Below the pieces are notes generated by a model. It ran no database searches, was not told the origin of the DNA, and was given only the letters and a program-made list of their open reading frames with translations. A stretch of DNA of 64,000 bases from Delphinus delphis. Its lineage: Eukaryota; Chordata; Mammalia; Artiodactyla; Delphinidae. Positions 12,890-24,210 of this stretch are shown here, one piece after another. How positions within the stretch are numbered: the first letter of the stretch is position 1; each line of letters starts with the position of its first letter. The translations under genes were made by a program, and so were the position numbers. Where the stretch lies: contig NC_082694.2 of the NCBI RefSeq assembly GCF_949987515.2, positions 41,357,951-41,421,950 of the forward strand, written 5' to 3'.

Positions 12890-13600
12890 TCTTCCCCCCA
12901 AGCCCACCAACACTTGGAAGATACTCCTGACATCTCCACACCATGAATCAATTATCAAGACCTGTGAATTCTATTTCCTAAATGCTTCTCAAATCCATCC
13001 CCTTCTGTCTCTCTCTACTACCAATATCCCAGTCCTAGTGACCCTTATTTCTTACCTCAACTCTCTCAGGAGGCTGTTAACTGGTCTCTCTTCTTATACC
13101 TTACTCTGAACCAGTCAGAGCCCTCTCCTAAGCTTCTTGATGCTCCAGGGATAACTTCCAAAATCTTCACTTTGACCTACAAGCCCTGCAGAATCGTACA
13201 CCAACTCACTGCCTGGCTTTATTACAGTCGAACTTTACTATTCACATTTCAGACTTTCCCACTCTTTTTCAGATCCTTCACTGTTCTGTATTCCTTCCTG
13301 TCTAAGGCTTTCCCTCTTCTTCAGTGCTTTCCCCCAAGCTGTGGCATACTCAGCTTAACAATCACTTCCTTAGAAAAGTTCACTTTGCTATCCACGTAGG
13401 CCAGGTCAAATACTATGTGTTCCGTATACCAATGTGCTGTATAATGGTCACAATTCTAGTTATTTGTTTATGTGTCTATTATTCCTGCCTTCCCTGCCCT
13501 ATATGTCCCTCCCCTCAAAAACACAGTCTTTATAAGGGTAGGGATCATGGAGGTCTTATTTTCCACTGGATCTCTAGCCCCCCAAACAAGCCATATTACA
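12890..13600 (+). mobile_element. L2 LINE 3' end, sense
   Basis: The order of motifs is that of the L2 3' end: ACTGGTCTCTCTTCTTATAC, CTTGATGCTCCAGGGATAAC, GACCTACAAGCCCTGCAGAA, CAATCACTTCCTTAGAAAAG, TAGGGATCATGGAGGTC and CACTGGATCTCTAGCCC. Frames at 13172-13399 and 13324-13608 fall inside it and are chance frames in a dead element. Confidence 0.75.
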
Positions 13601-14629
13601 TAATATAAATGCCCACCAAACAGGTGAACAGCCCCACTTCTAGAGGAAAACGATGTCCTATACCTTTGGTGCTTGGAAGCAAGGATGGCTCCATTAAAGA
13701 ATAAACCAGAAAAAAAGCATCAGGAATTAAACCATCTTCTCTGAAAGGACCTTGACTTTGTCTACCCCAAACATCTTATTTTGAACATCGGTAAATTGGG
13801 GGTACAGATAACTGCTGGACATTGTTCACAATGTTGTAGGGACATTCTCATACGACAATTTTGATGAAAACACTTTCTAAGCTATAAAGAGCTGTGCTAT
13901 ACAAATGCAAGTTATTACTGGGAGATATGTGTATATGTGTGTATAAATGTTGATTTGAGGATGTATTTGGATATAATTATAAATATTTATATTTCCCCAA
14001 CTGTGCTGTGATTTTCCCAAGGGTAGAGATTGTGTCTTCTTTTAGTGAAGTAAAAATTATCTTTGTTTTTCAAAGCTGGAACGAGTAATGTCTTCTTTTC
14101 TAGATCTTATCCAGTAATGGGAACATAATGGTTGCCTACAAATGCTTCACGAATGAAGAGTTCAAGGGTCTTTAATAATCAAGGAACAAAAGTCATGCAT
14201 AGTGACAAGTTCTGCAAATCACTAAGAAGCAAATTACACATACCTTCTCCTGGGAAAGCTGGTGCATCACTCTGTACTTGCCTTCAAACACACTCACAGA
14301 TTAATGCAGTGGGGATGGATCTAAGTATGAAATACTCGCAATTTATATAAGACTTGATGGGAAGGGGCTTAATCTCTGTGCTTTCCCTAAGAAGGAACCA
14401 GTCAAGAAGCAATCTTTTCTTGCTAATCAGGACTGCAATTTACAGATTTAGCAACAGAAATATCAGGAAATTATCTAGTCAGCTTAGTTCAGAAGGAATA
14501 TTTTAAATGTATTGCCTTTAAGATCCAAATTGAAAAAAAAAAAAACTAAAGTAATTTTTCTTGCATACAATCAAAAAGTTTTAGGTATGTTAATATAAAC
14601 TCACAAAAAAATGTAACAGGGAAAGAAAA
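13601..14629. other. Unassigned AT-rich sequence
   Basis: Nothing coding is supported. A 72-codon frame at 14132-14350 has no recognisable features. An oligo-A run lies at 14532-14545. Confidence 0.4.
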
Positions 14630-15110
14630 TTAAGAGCAATACAAAGGACTGTAATCAAAATAGTCTGGCACTGGCATAGGAATAGTCAGAAACATCAGTG
14701 AAACACACTTGAGAAAACAGAAAAAGTCAATAGCAGGAATTTAATATACAGAAAGATGCAATTTCAATCAAGCAAAGAAAGGAAATTATTAAAAAATAAT
14801 AATGATACCAGCAGCCATCCCTCTGAGAGGAAGAAAAATCGTATACTAAAATTCCAGTTTGCTTAAAAATTTCAATGTAAACCTAAACCAATACAAGTAT
14901 TACACTGAATTTCCAACCCAGAAATTAAAGAAAAATAGACATATCTGAATATGTAAAAATTACTATCTTTTATATGACAAATAATTCAATAAACAAAATC
15001 CATTGACAGGTATTATCTTAAGGAAGATTTGCCAATCCAGATGACATAAAAGTTTTAAAATCTAGGATCCCCAAAAAGCTTTTCAGATTGATAACAAAAA
15101 GATGTACCAC
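14630..15110 (+). mobile_element. Old L1 ORF2 fragment (outer copy, left part)
   Basis: CAAAGGACTGTAATCAAAAT, AGTCTGGCACTGGCATAGG and AGATTTGCCAATCCAG are diverged ORF2-type L1 text in sense orientation. Multiple stops break it. The L1 text resumes after the inserted 3' end at 15451, so this and 15451-16190 may be one element. Confidence 0.6.
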
Positions 15111-15450
15111 CCAGGCTGACACACCTTGAAAACATTACGCTACGTGAAAGAAGCCAGACACAAAAGGTCACCTATTGTATGACTCCATTTCTATGAAATA
15201 TCCAGAGTAGGTAACTCCACAGAGACAGAAAGCAGATGGGTGGTTGCCAGCGCCTGGGAGTGGGGGGAGGAAATAGGGAGTAATTGCTTAATAGGTATGG
15301 GGTTTACTTTTGGGACAGTGAAAATGTTTTAGAACTTATATAGAGATGTGGTCACAGAACATTGTGAAGGTACTAAATGCCACTGAATTAGTCACTTAAA
15401 AACGTTTAGTTTTATGTTATGTGAATTTCACCTCAATGAAAAAAAAATAC
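15111..15450 (+). mobile_element. Old L1 3' end, 5'-truncated
   Basis: The segment runs ACACCTTGAAAACATTACGC, GTGAAAGAAGCCAGACACAA, ATTGTATGACTCCATTTCTA, AGACAGAAAGCAGATGGGTG and TGTGAATTTCACCTCAATG plus an A tail. This is the textbook end of ORF2 plus 3' UTR of old mammalian L1. It sits between two pieces of other L1 sequence, which suggests it inserted into an existing L1. Confidence 0.8.
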
Positions 15451-16190
15451 CATCCGACAGATGTACAAAGCAATTGAACAGACATTTCACAAAAGAGTAA
15501 ATTCTAATGCCCAATAAACTTACGAAAAGGAAAAGATGTTCAACCTCCCTACCAGACAGGAAAACATAAATTCCATGATTTTATGTCCATCAGACTAGAA
15601 AAGATTAAACAGAGAAGTAGCACCTACTTCCGGTGAGGATTCAGGAAAATGGTTATATCTCATAACCAGCCGCTGGCAATATGAGTTGTTATGGAACTTT
15701 TTGAAAGTAATCCAGACAGATCTATAGAAATTAAAATTGTATATACCCTAGTCCCAGTAATCCTATACCTGGAATCAATCTCAAAAATAAAAGCATCAGT
15801 GGGTAACAGGTATGTTTACAGAAACGCAAAGAATTGGAAACAAAGAAAATGCCTTTAATACGGAAATGGTTGAAGATCCACTGAATTTTTTCCAGGGATT
15901 TTTTTTTTGCCAATGTCAAGTGACAACATGCAGAGAAGTTTATACAGAGCGATGCCTTTTTTGTAAGGCAAAGGAAATGTCTAGGTTTACATACGATTAT
16001 ACGAACTTGGAGAGTCACGGATCATACACACAGTTTATTACCATCAGTGACAGAGGAGGGGAGGGGGGTGCAGATGGTCTGAGGAGGAGAAAGGGGAGAG
16101 GGAAACAGAGAAAGAGGGAAAAAAAAAACTTGTCTTATTTTTTAGAGTCTCATTTTAAGCAAGTACAAAATAAAAACCTAAGCTTTCAAC
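15451..16190 (+). mobile_element. Old L1 3' region (outer copy, right part)
   Basis: CAATTGAACAGACATTTCAC, GGAAAAGATGTTCAACCTCC, GACTAGAAAAGATTAAACAG and CAGTAATCCTATACCTGGAA follow the last part of L1 ORF2, then a purine-rich stretch (16050-16130) and an A-rich end. The 127-codon plus frame at 15812-16195 and the 95-codon minus frame at 15731-16018 are inside the dead L1 and are not genes. Confidence 0.7.
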
Positions 16191-16384
16191 AATAGTGGCC
16201 CTAAAACAAGGAGAAACCCAGCTCCATTTCAGTGGAACAAGTTCAGTCTGGGATATCTGGAAAGGTTCCCAGAGTCTATCAAAACTCCCCCTTCAGCCAC
16301 AGTGATAAAGGATGTAAGGGTTACAACCTGTCTCAGGTATCAGAAGTCACCGCACATTATACTTAAATGAGGGCTCCTTCCGTC

Positions 16385-16565
16385 ATTAGTAATAGGACGT
16401 TGGGCAAGTTATTTAAATTATTTAACCCAAAGTTTCTTCATCTAAACATCTGTATAATTGGAATAATACCTATTTGATAGGGCTGTTGTGAGAATTAAGT
16501 GAGACAGTGAATGTAAAAGTCTATCACAATGCCTGCCCTTAGTGAACTTTCGGTAAATGGGAGCC
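16385..16565 (+). mobile_element. MIR SINE
   Basis: TTGGGCAAGTTATTTAAATT, TTTCTTCATCTAAACATCTG, GGGCTGTTGTGAGAATTAAG and ATCACAATGCCTGCCC are the conserved MIR 3' half in sense. Confidence 0.85.
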
Positions 16566-16869
16566 AGTAGAAGTAAAGCAAGATCCCAAAACTATAGAAA
16601 ACTCTAAATCCAATACCTTTCCCATTACCTAGGCTGGCCTTTCACTACTGGAATTTGAAGAGACATTTCTAATTAAAAATCTGCCAAATAGAAGTGGTCA
16701 CTCTTTCTGCTATGCATGAAAAGTATTAAAACATTTCTCCTTAAAAAGATACAATAGGATTACAATATAAATGACTCCAGAATGAGAGTGTTTTTCAATT
16801 TTTTTTTTCAAATAAGAGCTCCATACAGTCTCCCCTTCTGTAAAACGGGTGTAATAATAGTAACTGGTA
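16566..16869. other. Unassigned spacer
   Basis: Single-copy-like sequence containing a T run at 16799-16808. Nothing else recognised. Confidence 0.4.
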
Positions 16870-17660
16870 ATGCTGCTCTAAACCGGTGATGGCTTACATC
16901 TCACTAAGAGTAAGAGTCCTGATGACAGCTTCCAAGACTAGATTCCTACAGGATTGGGCTCCTCATTACCTTTCTAACCTCATCTATGACTAGTCCCTCC
17001 CAATGAATCTTTCTGCTTCAGCCACACTCCCCTCCTTGTCATTCTGAAAACATATCTGGCCCTCTGCCCCAGGGCCTTTGCACTTGCCTCTACCTCTGCC
17101 TGGAATGCTCTTCCCCCAAATATCCATGGGGCTTCTTTTTTTTTTTTTTAACATCTTTATTACAGTATAATTGCTTTACAATGGTGTGTTAGTTTCTGCT
17201 TTATAACAAAGTGAATCAGCTACATGTATACATATATCCCCATATCCCCTCCTTCTTGCGTCACCCTCACCCTCCCACCCCTCTAGGTGGTCACAAAGCA
17301 CGAGCTGATCTCCCTGTGCTATGTAGCTGCTTCCCACTAGCTATCTATTTTACATTTGGTACTTCTTCCTCCACTTCTTTCAGGCATTTTTAAGAGCCCT
17401 CCTCTTATTCCCTGACCTTTCTATGTATCTAACAATTCAACAAAACTACAGTAAAAAAAAAAAAAAAAAATCCCCCTTTTCTGCTTTATTTTACTTATTT
17501 CTCTAATTTATTGTCTGCCTTCCCTTCTTGAATGTAAGTTATTGTCTGTACTCCCCACTACACTAATGTAAGTCATGGCTTTTTGTTCATTCTCTTCTAG
17601 TACCGAGATAAGCGGCCCATCCTAGGCACTTCATAAATATTTGTTTAATGAATGAGAAGC
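16870..17660 (+). mobile_element. L2 LINE 3' end, sense, split by an L1 fragment
   Basis: CAGGGCCTTTGCACTTGCCT, CTGCCTGGAATGCTCTTCCC, then after the L1 insertion TCTTTCAGGCATTTTTAAGA, TTATTGTCTGCCTTCCCTTC and AGGCACTTCATAAATATTTG to AATGAATGA. This is the 3' terminus of L2, including its typical end. The L1 3' end at 17138-17361 interrupts it. Confidence 0.88.
17138..17361 (-). mobile_element. L1 3' end inserted into L2
   Basis: On the plus strand a T run is followed by AACATCTTTATTACAGTATA, TTGCTTTACAATGGTGTGTT, GTGAATCAGCTACATG, CTAGGTGGTCACAAAGCACG and GCTTCCCACTAGCTATCTAT. Reverse-complemented this is the artiodactyl/cetacean-type L1 3' UTR. CTTCTT at 17132-17137 and 17362-17367 is a short candidate target duplication, and the L2 text reads across the junction once the L1 is removed. 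Confidence 0.85.
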
Positions 17661-19030
17661 ATTGTTTTAAAATGTTATTGTGATAATAGATAACACATGC
17701 ACACATGTAGACACATAACATTTACATATATATAGAAATATACATAACAATCATTATTAACTAATATAAATATAAAGAATAACATGACAACCTTAAAAGA
17801 AGATATTTTTAAACACATTTATTGAATTTAACACAAGACCTTCTTCTCAGACTTGAATAAATACATCAAAGATTTCAAATTGCTGGTTTACGTAAGATTA
17901 ATTAGTCAACCAGTGTGTTGAAAATAATCTTTGTATTGTTGAGGTCTCACAAAATGGAGTTGATTATTTGTAGAATACGTGTTTACAGGATTGAGCTTTA
18001 GGAAGAGAAACACCGTCTGATTCAAGAGAAGGAGTCCTTAATAATACAAGACTGTCTCTAATTAAATAACACAGATGAAACAAAATGTCATGAGCAAAAG
18101 ATGTCCTCTTAATTCTAAACTTCAGATGCTACCATAGAAATACATTCCCGAGAATAATTAATGTTGCCCCATAGCTATCACTTAGTACCCTTTGGGTCAC
18201 AACTATAGAAGAGATGGCAGGGCAGGCGTCTCTCAGAGAGATTCATAGATGGCACTGCCACATTGGCATCAGACAAAAGTTAATTCCCAGTGAGACCTAA
18301 AATCTTGACTGCTGTGAAAACGTATTCATTAAACGAGGAAGGAGATTATACTGATAGGAATTCATATTTTCATATGTTTGAGGTGAGATATGTTCATCAC
18401 CATCAGATGTAAGAAAACATGAGATCTTATGAGGAGATTTTTAAAAACAAAACCATGTCATTAATTCAAGAAATGTGAATTGGAATATGCTTTCTCCAGC
18501 CAAGTCAATAGATGAATTTCTCACTGTTTGCCCAGCAGCCACTTGGTGCCCAGTGCTTTGCTGAGCACTGGGAAGGATACAAAAGAAACTTCTGACATGA
18601 TCCTTTCCTTTAAGAGGAGTGCAGTCTGTTTATCTGGGAAGGTAAAAGTAGTATCCAGGAAATAAGTCGAGAACAATTAAATATTTAAGTTTTGCCAGTA
18701 CAATTACAGGAGAACAGATGCTGTATGGAGCAGATCTCCATGGAGAAGGTGTGATCGGAAGTGATTCTTAAGATGAAGGACGGGATAGGAGAGGCAAAGA
18801 GCTGGGGGAGCCTCCAGCAGGAGGGCACTGGAAGAGGCAGTGAGCACGCCACATGGGAGAGGTCAGGGAGTAAGGCAGGACAAGTGGGTGAAAGGAAACC
18901 GTGCCGGACCGAAAAATCCAGACAGAGGAACTCGACTGTATGCCAATCAAAAGGGGAAACACTAAGGTTGACATCTGATCCTCTACCGTCCTGTTCCACA
19001 GTCACGTCTCTCCATGAGACACAGATCTCA
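17661..19030. other. Unassigned sequence, possible L2-like antisense part
   Basis: 17700-18480 is AT-rich and single-copy-like. Around 18530-18900 words such as GTGCCCAGTGCTTTGCTGAG and CACTGGGAAGGATACAAAAG suggest a worn L2/L3-type LINE in antisense. A 106-codon minus frame (18685-19005) and a 92-codon plus frame (18761-19039) overlap each other on opposite strands and neither resembles a protein I know. Confidence 0.4.
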
Positions 19031-19229
19031 GTTCTTTAGTTTGAGATGAGAGCTATTGGACTTTTCCGAATCCTCTGAAAACCGCCCAGACAGGCCATTT
19101 TGCTAAGCCTGTCACTACAACCAAAACATGTTTCCTCAAGCACAGTGAATGCCATTCCACTGTTCAGATTTATGTCCGTTATAATGAGTTTCTCCTTTCT
19201 GTTAGTTGCTGCCCATTTTACCTCATACA

Positions 19230-20170
19230 GTCAACAGTAATAAAAATCTTCAATGATGTCCAGCCTGCAACCTTTGAGCCACTCCCGACTCAGACATAAG
19301 GTGTCAGAGCCTAAACCTGTCCCTGAGGTCGGGGCCCCTAGGCTGTTCCCTCTGATGTGTAGCCTATTTCCCCAAACCTATGATCTTGTTCCGACCATAC
19401 AACCATCCTCCTACCTCAGCTTCCAGAAGGTATTCTAGCTCCTTGGTCTCTCTTTTCTCTACTGGGGCTTGGAGTCTTGCGCTGAACTTCAGCTTCTCTG
19501 CTTGGGGCCTGGACCTGGTTCTCTGACCAATATTCTGCTTCTGGTGCCTGGACTCTTCTGTACTCACAGGTCCTCTTTCAGTACCGCCAGACCTTTCTGG
19601 AATAATGATAACTGCGAGTATTGCCATTCATGAGGTGTATGCCCAGAGGTTCTTGCTGCCTCAGTCTCTCATCCAAGAGATTGGATTCCATGGGTATCCT
19701 TGCCAGGTGGGCTGTTAAAATTCCAGTGGGACAGGTGGCCTGACCTATGTGGTGAATACTGTGAGATGCCATCCACACCCCCCTTTAATAAAGGACAAGT
19801 TGTCCTAACTGCAGGGCATGCTGTCAGCAGACAGTCTTCAGTTGTTAGCCCTTCCAGGGTTCACCCCACTTGCAAAGCGTGGCCTTGCTCAAGTTCACTC
19901 CCCTTCTTGGAGCCGTCCGCATAAAATGGATGGTCACTGTGAGACCAAAATATCTGGCCATCCTGGTCCAACTCTGAGAGGTCATCCTACCTCGATCAGT
20001 CTCTCTCTATTAAGTCATCTTAAGTAGATATTAAGCCCGGATACAGCTTGACCTTCCTCTCTGCTCTTCCTGATTGCACAGGGGCTGATCCCTGGGGCAT
20101 TCTCTGATAAACACCCCATACACTAAACACTGTCTCAGAGTCTACATCCTTGGGAACCCAATTTATACCA
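19230..20170 (+). mobile_element. Possible ancient LTR-like block
   Basis: The right end (GGGGCTGATCCCTGGGGCAT, TCTCTGATAAACACC, CACTGTCTCAGAGTCTAC, TTGGGAACCCAATTTATACC) resembles the 3' end of an old ERV-type LTR. I cannot name the family or fix the left end. Overlapping open frames on both strands across 19253-20027 look like chance frames in GC-moderate repeat sequence. Single-copy DNA remains possible. Confidence 0.3.
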
Positions 20171-21348
20171 TGCTGTGATTGGGTTCTCCCCTCAGCACAA
20201 GCCCTGTTCGGTTTCTTCTTACGGCCCTTTTCACTTCAATTCCTAGGTGAGGCATGCCTTTTAGTGGAGGTTATGGCCATTTCTTAGCTAAATTTGGGGG
20301 GACTTTTTTGAAGTATAATTCCCAATAAAAATAATTTTTCTCCTGAAAACTGCAAATTTAGAAATGGTCACAAGCTCACCATTAGAAGATCATTATAATC
20401 TCAAGGACCTTAAAGTCCCCAAATAAAGCTTTGGATAATGATCGTATTTTATAGCTGCATGATTTCAGCCTATTTGCACACTGTGATTGAACCCAAATAT
20501 GAAAGACTCAATGATACTTAGCTTGGAGTAGGGGGTATTTATCTCTCTCCTTTATATAGGCTACAGCAGTGCTCACTAGCAATCATATGGTTCTCAGTGG
20601 AAAGCCCTCGAAGCTGTTTGGGAAAAGTGGGGATATTTTTGGTAGTCATAATGATGGAGAGGGTTCTTTTGGCACTTAATAGGTGGAAGCCAGGGACGCT
20701 AAGTGTCTTGCAATAAGTGAGTCAATCCAATAAGTAACAAAAAACGAACCTACATCCTGAATAATTTTCTGTTGTCTTGCACAATATTCTTGTTGAAAAC
20801 CAACTGTAGTTCTTTGAGCCTAAGGTACCCTTTTACACATAAACACAAAGCTTTTCTCCCACAAATTTAACAGAAACTGAATTTTCTGGGAATGCAACTA
20901 CCACATAATCAAGGGAAGATTATGCCCTGTTTTGTTCTTTAACTTTACCGTGTTATTCATTGTTTGATAACTCGTTTCACAGATGGAAAGCCACTCCCGC
21001 GTCTGAGTAGCCAACACATCAAAGCTCTCCCAGCCATGGTCAGTCATGGTGACATATATAAAGGCAAGCTTCAGCCAGCTTTGTTCCATCTTCTGGTGTA
21101 GTCCTGCCAAGCATTCACATTCTGAGATACATATTACTTTATTATTGATCATGCTCCTTTTTCTACTTTTTTAAATTACAATTAGAAAATTGTGTTGCTT
21201 TTTAAAAAAATTTTATGTGTGTAGTAAGTTATATTAACTATGTATTTCATCTCAGGATAATAAGGAGAGTTATAAAATGTTTATAATAAAGAGATTATTG
21301 GCTGAGATAAGGTTGAGAAAATCCATGCAGAATATTTTCCCAGCTGTT
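20171..21348. other. Unassigned sequence
   Basis: Nothing coding is supported. An 84-codon minus frame at 20898-21152 has no recognisable domain. The rest is AT-rich single-copy-like DNA. Confidence 0.4.
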
Positions 21349-21480
21349 TTATTTATTTATTATTATGCCTTTCTTTTGGCTGCGCCGCACGTCTTGTGGG
21401 ATCTTAGTTCCCCGACCAGAGAACCCAGGCCCCAGCGGTGACAGCACCGAGTCCTAACCACTGGACCCCCAGGGAATTCC
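21349..21480 (-). mobile_element. Older short tRNA-Glu SINE
   Basis: The minus strand begins GGGAATTCCCTGGGGGTCCA and carries GTGGTTAGGACTCGGTGCTG, then TCTGGTCGGGGAACTAAGAT and GGCTGCGCC-type sequence at its 3' end before an AT-rich tail. This is the short tRNA-Glu SINE shape shared more widely in cetartiodactyls. It is distinct from both the long form and the short young form elsewhere in the window. Confidence 0.8.
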
Positions 21481-21773
21481 CAAGTTTGTCATTATTTTTT
21501 TTTCTGTCCACATATTCTCAGGGAGAAGGCAAAGGTATCTCTCTCTAGAGTCAATGTTTTATTTCTTAAGTTTCTAATTAGAAACTTACACTCTATAAAA
21601 TGGTTTTAAAAAGACATTAGTAACATAAACCTTATCCTGTGCCATTAGATTAATGACTTTTATCTCAAAAGTTATTTGATAAGACAAAGTTCCAAAATAA
21701 ACACAAACACTACCTGTGGTTACCAAGTCATTGAGAAGGTGAAAAGAGTTGCACCCCAAAGATTTCCCTATCA

Positions 21774-22129
21774 GGGACTTCCCTGGTGGCACAGTGGTTA
21801 AGAATCCATCTGCCACTTCAGGGGACACAGGTTCGAGTCCTGGTCCGGGAAGATTCCACATGCCGCGGAGCAACTAAGCCCCTTCGCCACAACTACTGAG
21901 CCTGCGCTTTAGAGCCTGTGAGCCACAACTACTGAGCCTGCATGCCACAATTACTGAAGCCTGCGTGCCTAGAGCCTGTGCTCCACAACAAGAGAAGCCA
22001 CTGCAGTGAGAAGCCCGTGCACCCCATCGAAGAGTAGCCCCCGCTCGCTGCAACTAGAGAAAGCCCACGTGCAGCAATGAAGACCCAACACAGCCAAAAA
22101 TAAATGAGTAAAATAAATTAAAAAAAAAA
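21774..22129 (+). mobile_element. Long CHR-type SINE, outer element of a composite
   Basis: Starts GGGACTTCCCTGGTGGCACA, includes the tRNA-like GGTTCGAGTCCTGGTCCGGG, then the long body with CCACAACTACTGAGCCTG-type blocks, AGCCCCCGCTCGCTGCAACT and the end GCAGCCAAAAATAAATGA-like sequence. Its 5' target duplication AAAGATTTCCCTATCA (21758-21773) is matched only after the adjoining L1 piece, at 22402-22417, so the SINE and L1 lie within one target-site pair. Confidence 0.93.
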
Positions 22130-22138
22130 CAACCTCAA

Positions 22139-22371
22139 TAAATTGAAAGGTTGGGATTGACTTATACACACTACCATATATAAAATAGATAACTGATAAG
22201 GACTTACTGTATAGCACAGGGAACTCTACTCAATACTCTGTAATGGCCTATGTGGGGAAAGAATCTAAAAAAGAGTGCCTATATGTATATGTATAACAGA
22301 TTCACTTTGCTGTACATCTGAAACTAACACGACATTGTAAAGCAACTATACTCCAAAAAACTTTAAAAAAT
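22139..22371 (+). mobile_element. 5'-truncated L1 3' end in the SINE tail
   Basis: TAAATTGAAAGG, AATAGATAACTGATAAGGAC, TATAGCACAGGGAACTCTAC, CAGATTCACTTTGCTGTACA and GTAAAGCAACTATACTCC are the end of the artiodactyl/cetacean L1 3' UTR in sense. It is bracketed by the direct repeat CAACCTCAA (22130-22138 and 22372-22380), then A-rich sequence and the outer target duplication at 22402-22417. Confidence 0.88.
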
Positions 22372-22417
22372 CAACCTCAAAAAAAAACCTTAAAAAAAGA
22401 AAAAGATTTCCCTATCA

Positions 22418-23356
22418 TATTACCATACTTACGCTACTAATAAAAAGTCAATAAGAATAATATATAATTAAAAGTTGCATGCTTGCTCTTATTGTGCCAA
22501 AGAACTTTCTTGTAACCTTGAATGTTTCTTTCTGTGCTATCAATTTCAGTTAATATATAGTGATCAATCATTTAAAAGTAATTTTAAACAACAGTTATAA
22601 TACCTTTTATTTAAAATAATATTTCTGGAAGTTTAAAGTAATTCTTTCCTTTAAAAACCTATGATGTTTGCGGTATTTATTGCAATTTTAGAAACAAGGT
22701 TAAGAAGGCTGCCCTGATCATTAAAAAACAAAACAAAACCGAAACCAAAACCAAAGGCAGAGCTAGAGGCCATCCAAGCCCTGTACACTCAACTCACTGA
22801 ACTTGCTCTCATTACAGCTTTTGAAAATTAAGAAACACTGTGCTTGAAAATTATTAGCATTTTGGTTTAAAATTCAAAAAGAAAGAAAAGTTAATGGTAG
22901 ATGAAAAAATATGTAAAAAGAGATGAAAAGATGGTTGAAAAAGAATAATTTCACCCTCCTAGAAAGCTCCTTGTATTCTTAACATGCCACTTTTAACCTC
23001 AGAGTAATCCATGGTTGCAATACTGTCAAATAACATATATCTGATCATTTGATATATTCCATTCTGTTCTTCCTTTTGTACCCGAGAGGGTGCTCATATG
23101 CGTGAAGAGGAGACCAACCTCTAGGAGACGCCCTTTTACTCTTGATGGCCTATTATACTCCCTTAAAAGCAGGATTATTTTGATGATGTATAAAAGTATT
23201 TTAATCTCACCTTGACATTGATCAGACATTTTCTTCAATAAATCACAGAGGAAAACACTGTAATTATTCTTAAAATACTATAATTCCCTTCTCCAGGACC
23301 TCTATTGTGAGTATTCAAACACAACACTTCTTATCACCATCTCCAAACCCCCTGCC

Positions 23357-23359
<3 letters not shown>
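22418..23359. other. Unassigned AT-rich sequence
   Basis: No gene or named repeat. Contains an AAACCAAAACC-type purine-rich patch near 22725-22760. A 70-codon minus frame at 23026-23238 is not recognised. Confidence 0.4.

Positions 23360-23401
<42 letters not shown>
23360..23401. repeat. (AC)21 microsatellite
   Basis: Twenty-one uninterrupted AC units. Long and pure, so probably length-polymorphic. Confidence 0.98.
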
Positions 23402-23403
<2 letters not shown>

Positions 23404-23669
23404 CTTCTTTCCTATCTTTACTAAGAGAGGAGGGAACTTAAGTATTAATCAAGCAGCAATATATGGTTTTCATTAAATTATGTGATTCTTCCTTTCTTTA
23501 AGGAAGAAAAGATCCACTTGGGTACTCAGTAATCAGAGGCAATGTTAGTTGGTTTATGCATTTTATTAAATGCTCTACCTGCTTTCTGCACTTCCTAATG
23601 TTCTTTAAAAGGGGCAGGGAGATGATTAAAGCAAAAGGATGGTTCAAGGTGGTTCCATAGTCAACACTC

Positions 23670-24210
23670 ATACTTTATTAAACAAATATGCACTAGGTGC
23701 CAGAAACTCAATTTATTATTATTTGACCCATATTGCAGAGGTGAGCAAAACCAGACTCAGTCACTAGGCTCATAGACACTGATCAACGAATTAAACAAAT
23801 AAAGGCATTATAAAACTATGGTACAAGGTGTCATGTGAGACGATAAAGAGCAAGAGGTGCCTTGGAGGAATCAGAGAAGGCTCTCCAGAGGAAGTGAAGA
23901 ATAAATGGCCAACTAAGGTTAAGTAAGAGATGACCAGGTAAATGGGGGGAGGATGATGGAGGGATAGGGTTCTTTGCAGAAGAAAAAGAATCCATTTTTC
24001 AATGGTCACGTAGTGGAAAAGAGAAATGACTGGCTAAAGAACTGAAATATGTCCAGTGTGGCTGGAGAGCAGCATGTGAGTGGGAGTGATGGAACTGGAG
24101 GCTGATTAAGTGGACATCAGACTACACAAGGCCGCAAGGGGCTGGGAAAGGAGGCTCTCGATCTCTATTCTTAGAGCACCAGGAAGTCACTAAGGAGTTT
24201 ATTTACATGT
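23670..24210 (-). mobile_element. L2 LINE 3' part, antisense
   Basis: AACAAATATGCACTAGGTGC, GAGGTGAGCAAAACCAGACT, GGCTCTCCAGAGGAAGTGAA, CCAGTGTGGCTGGAGAGCAG and CACAAGGCCGCAAGGGGC follow antisense L2. The 72-codon minus frame at 23791-24009 is inside it. Confidence 0.72.

Noticed and set aside
15812..16195. 127-codon plus-strand frame
   Set aside because: Lies in an old L1 fragment and reads through a purine-rich low-complexity stretch.
21774..21900. Possible tRNA gene from the GGTTCGAGTCC B-box-like motif
   Set aside because: It is the tRNA-Glu-derived head of a SINE, without a foldable mature tRNA, and repeats throughout the window.
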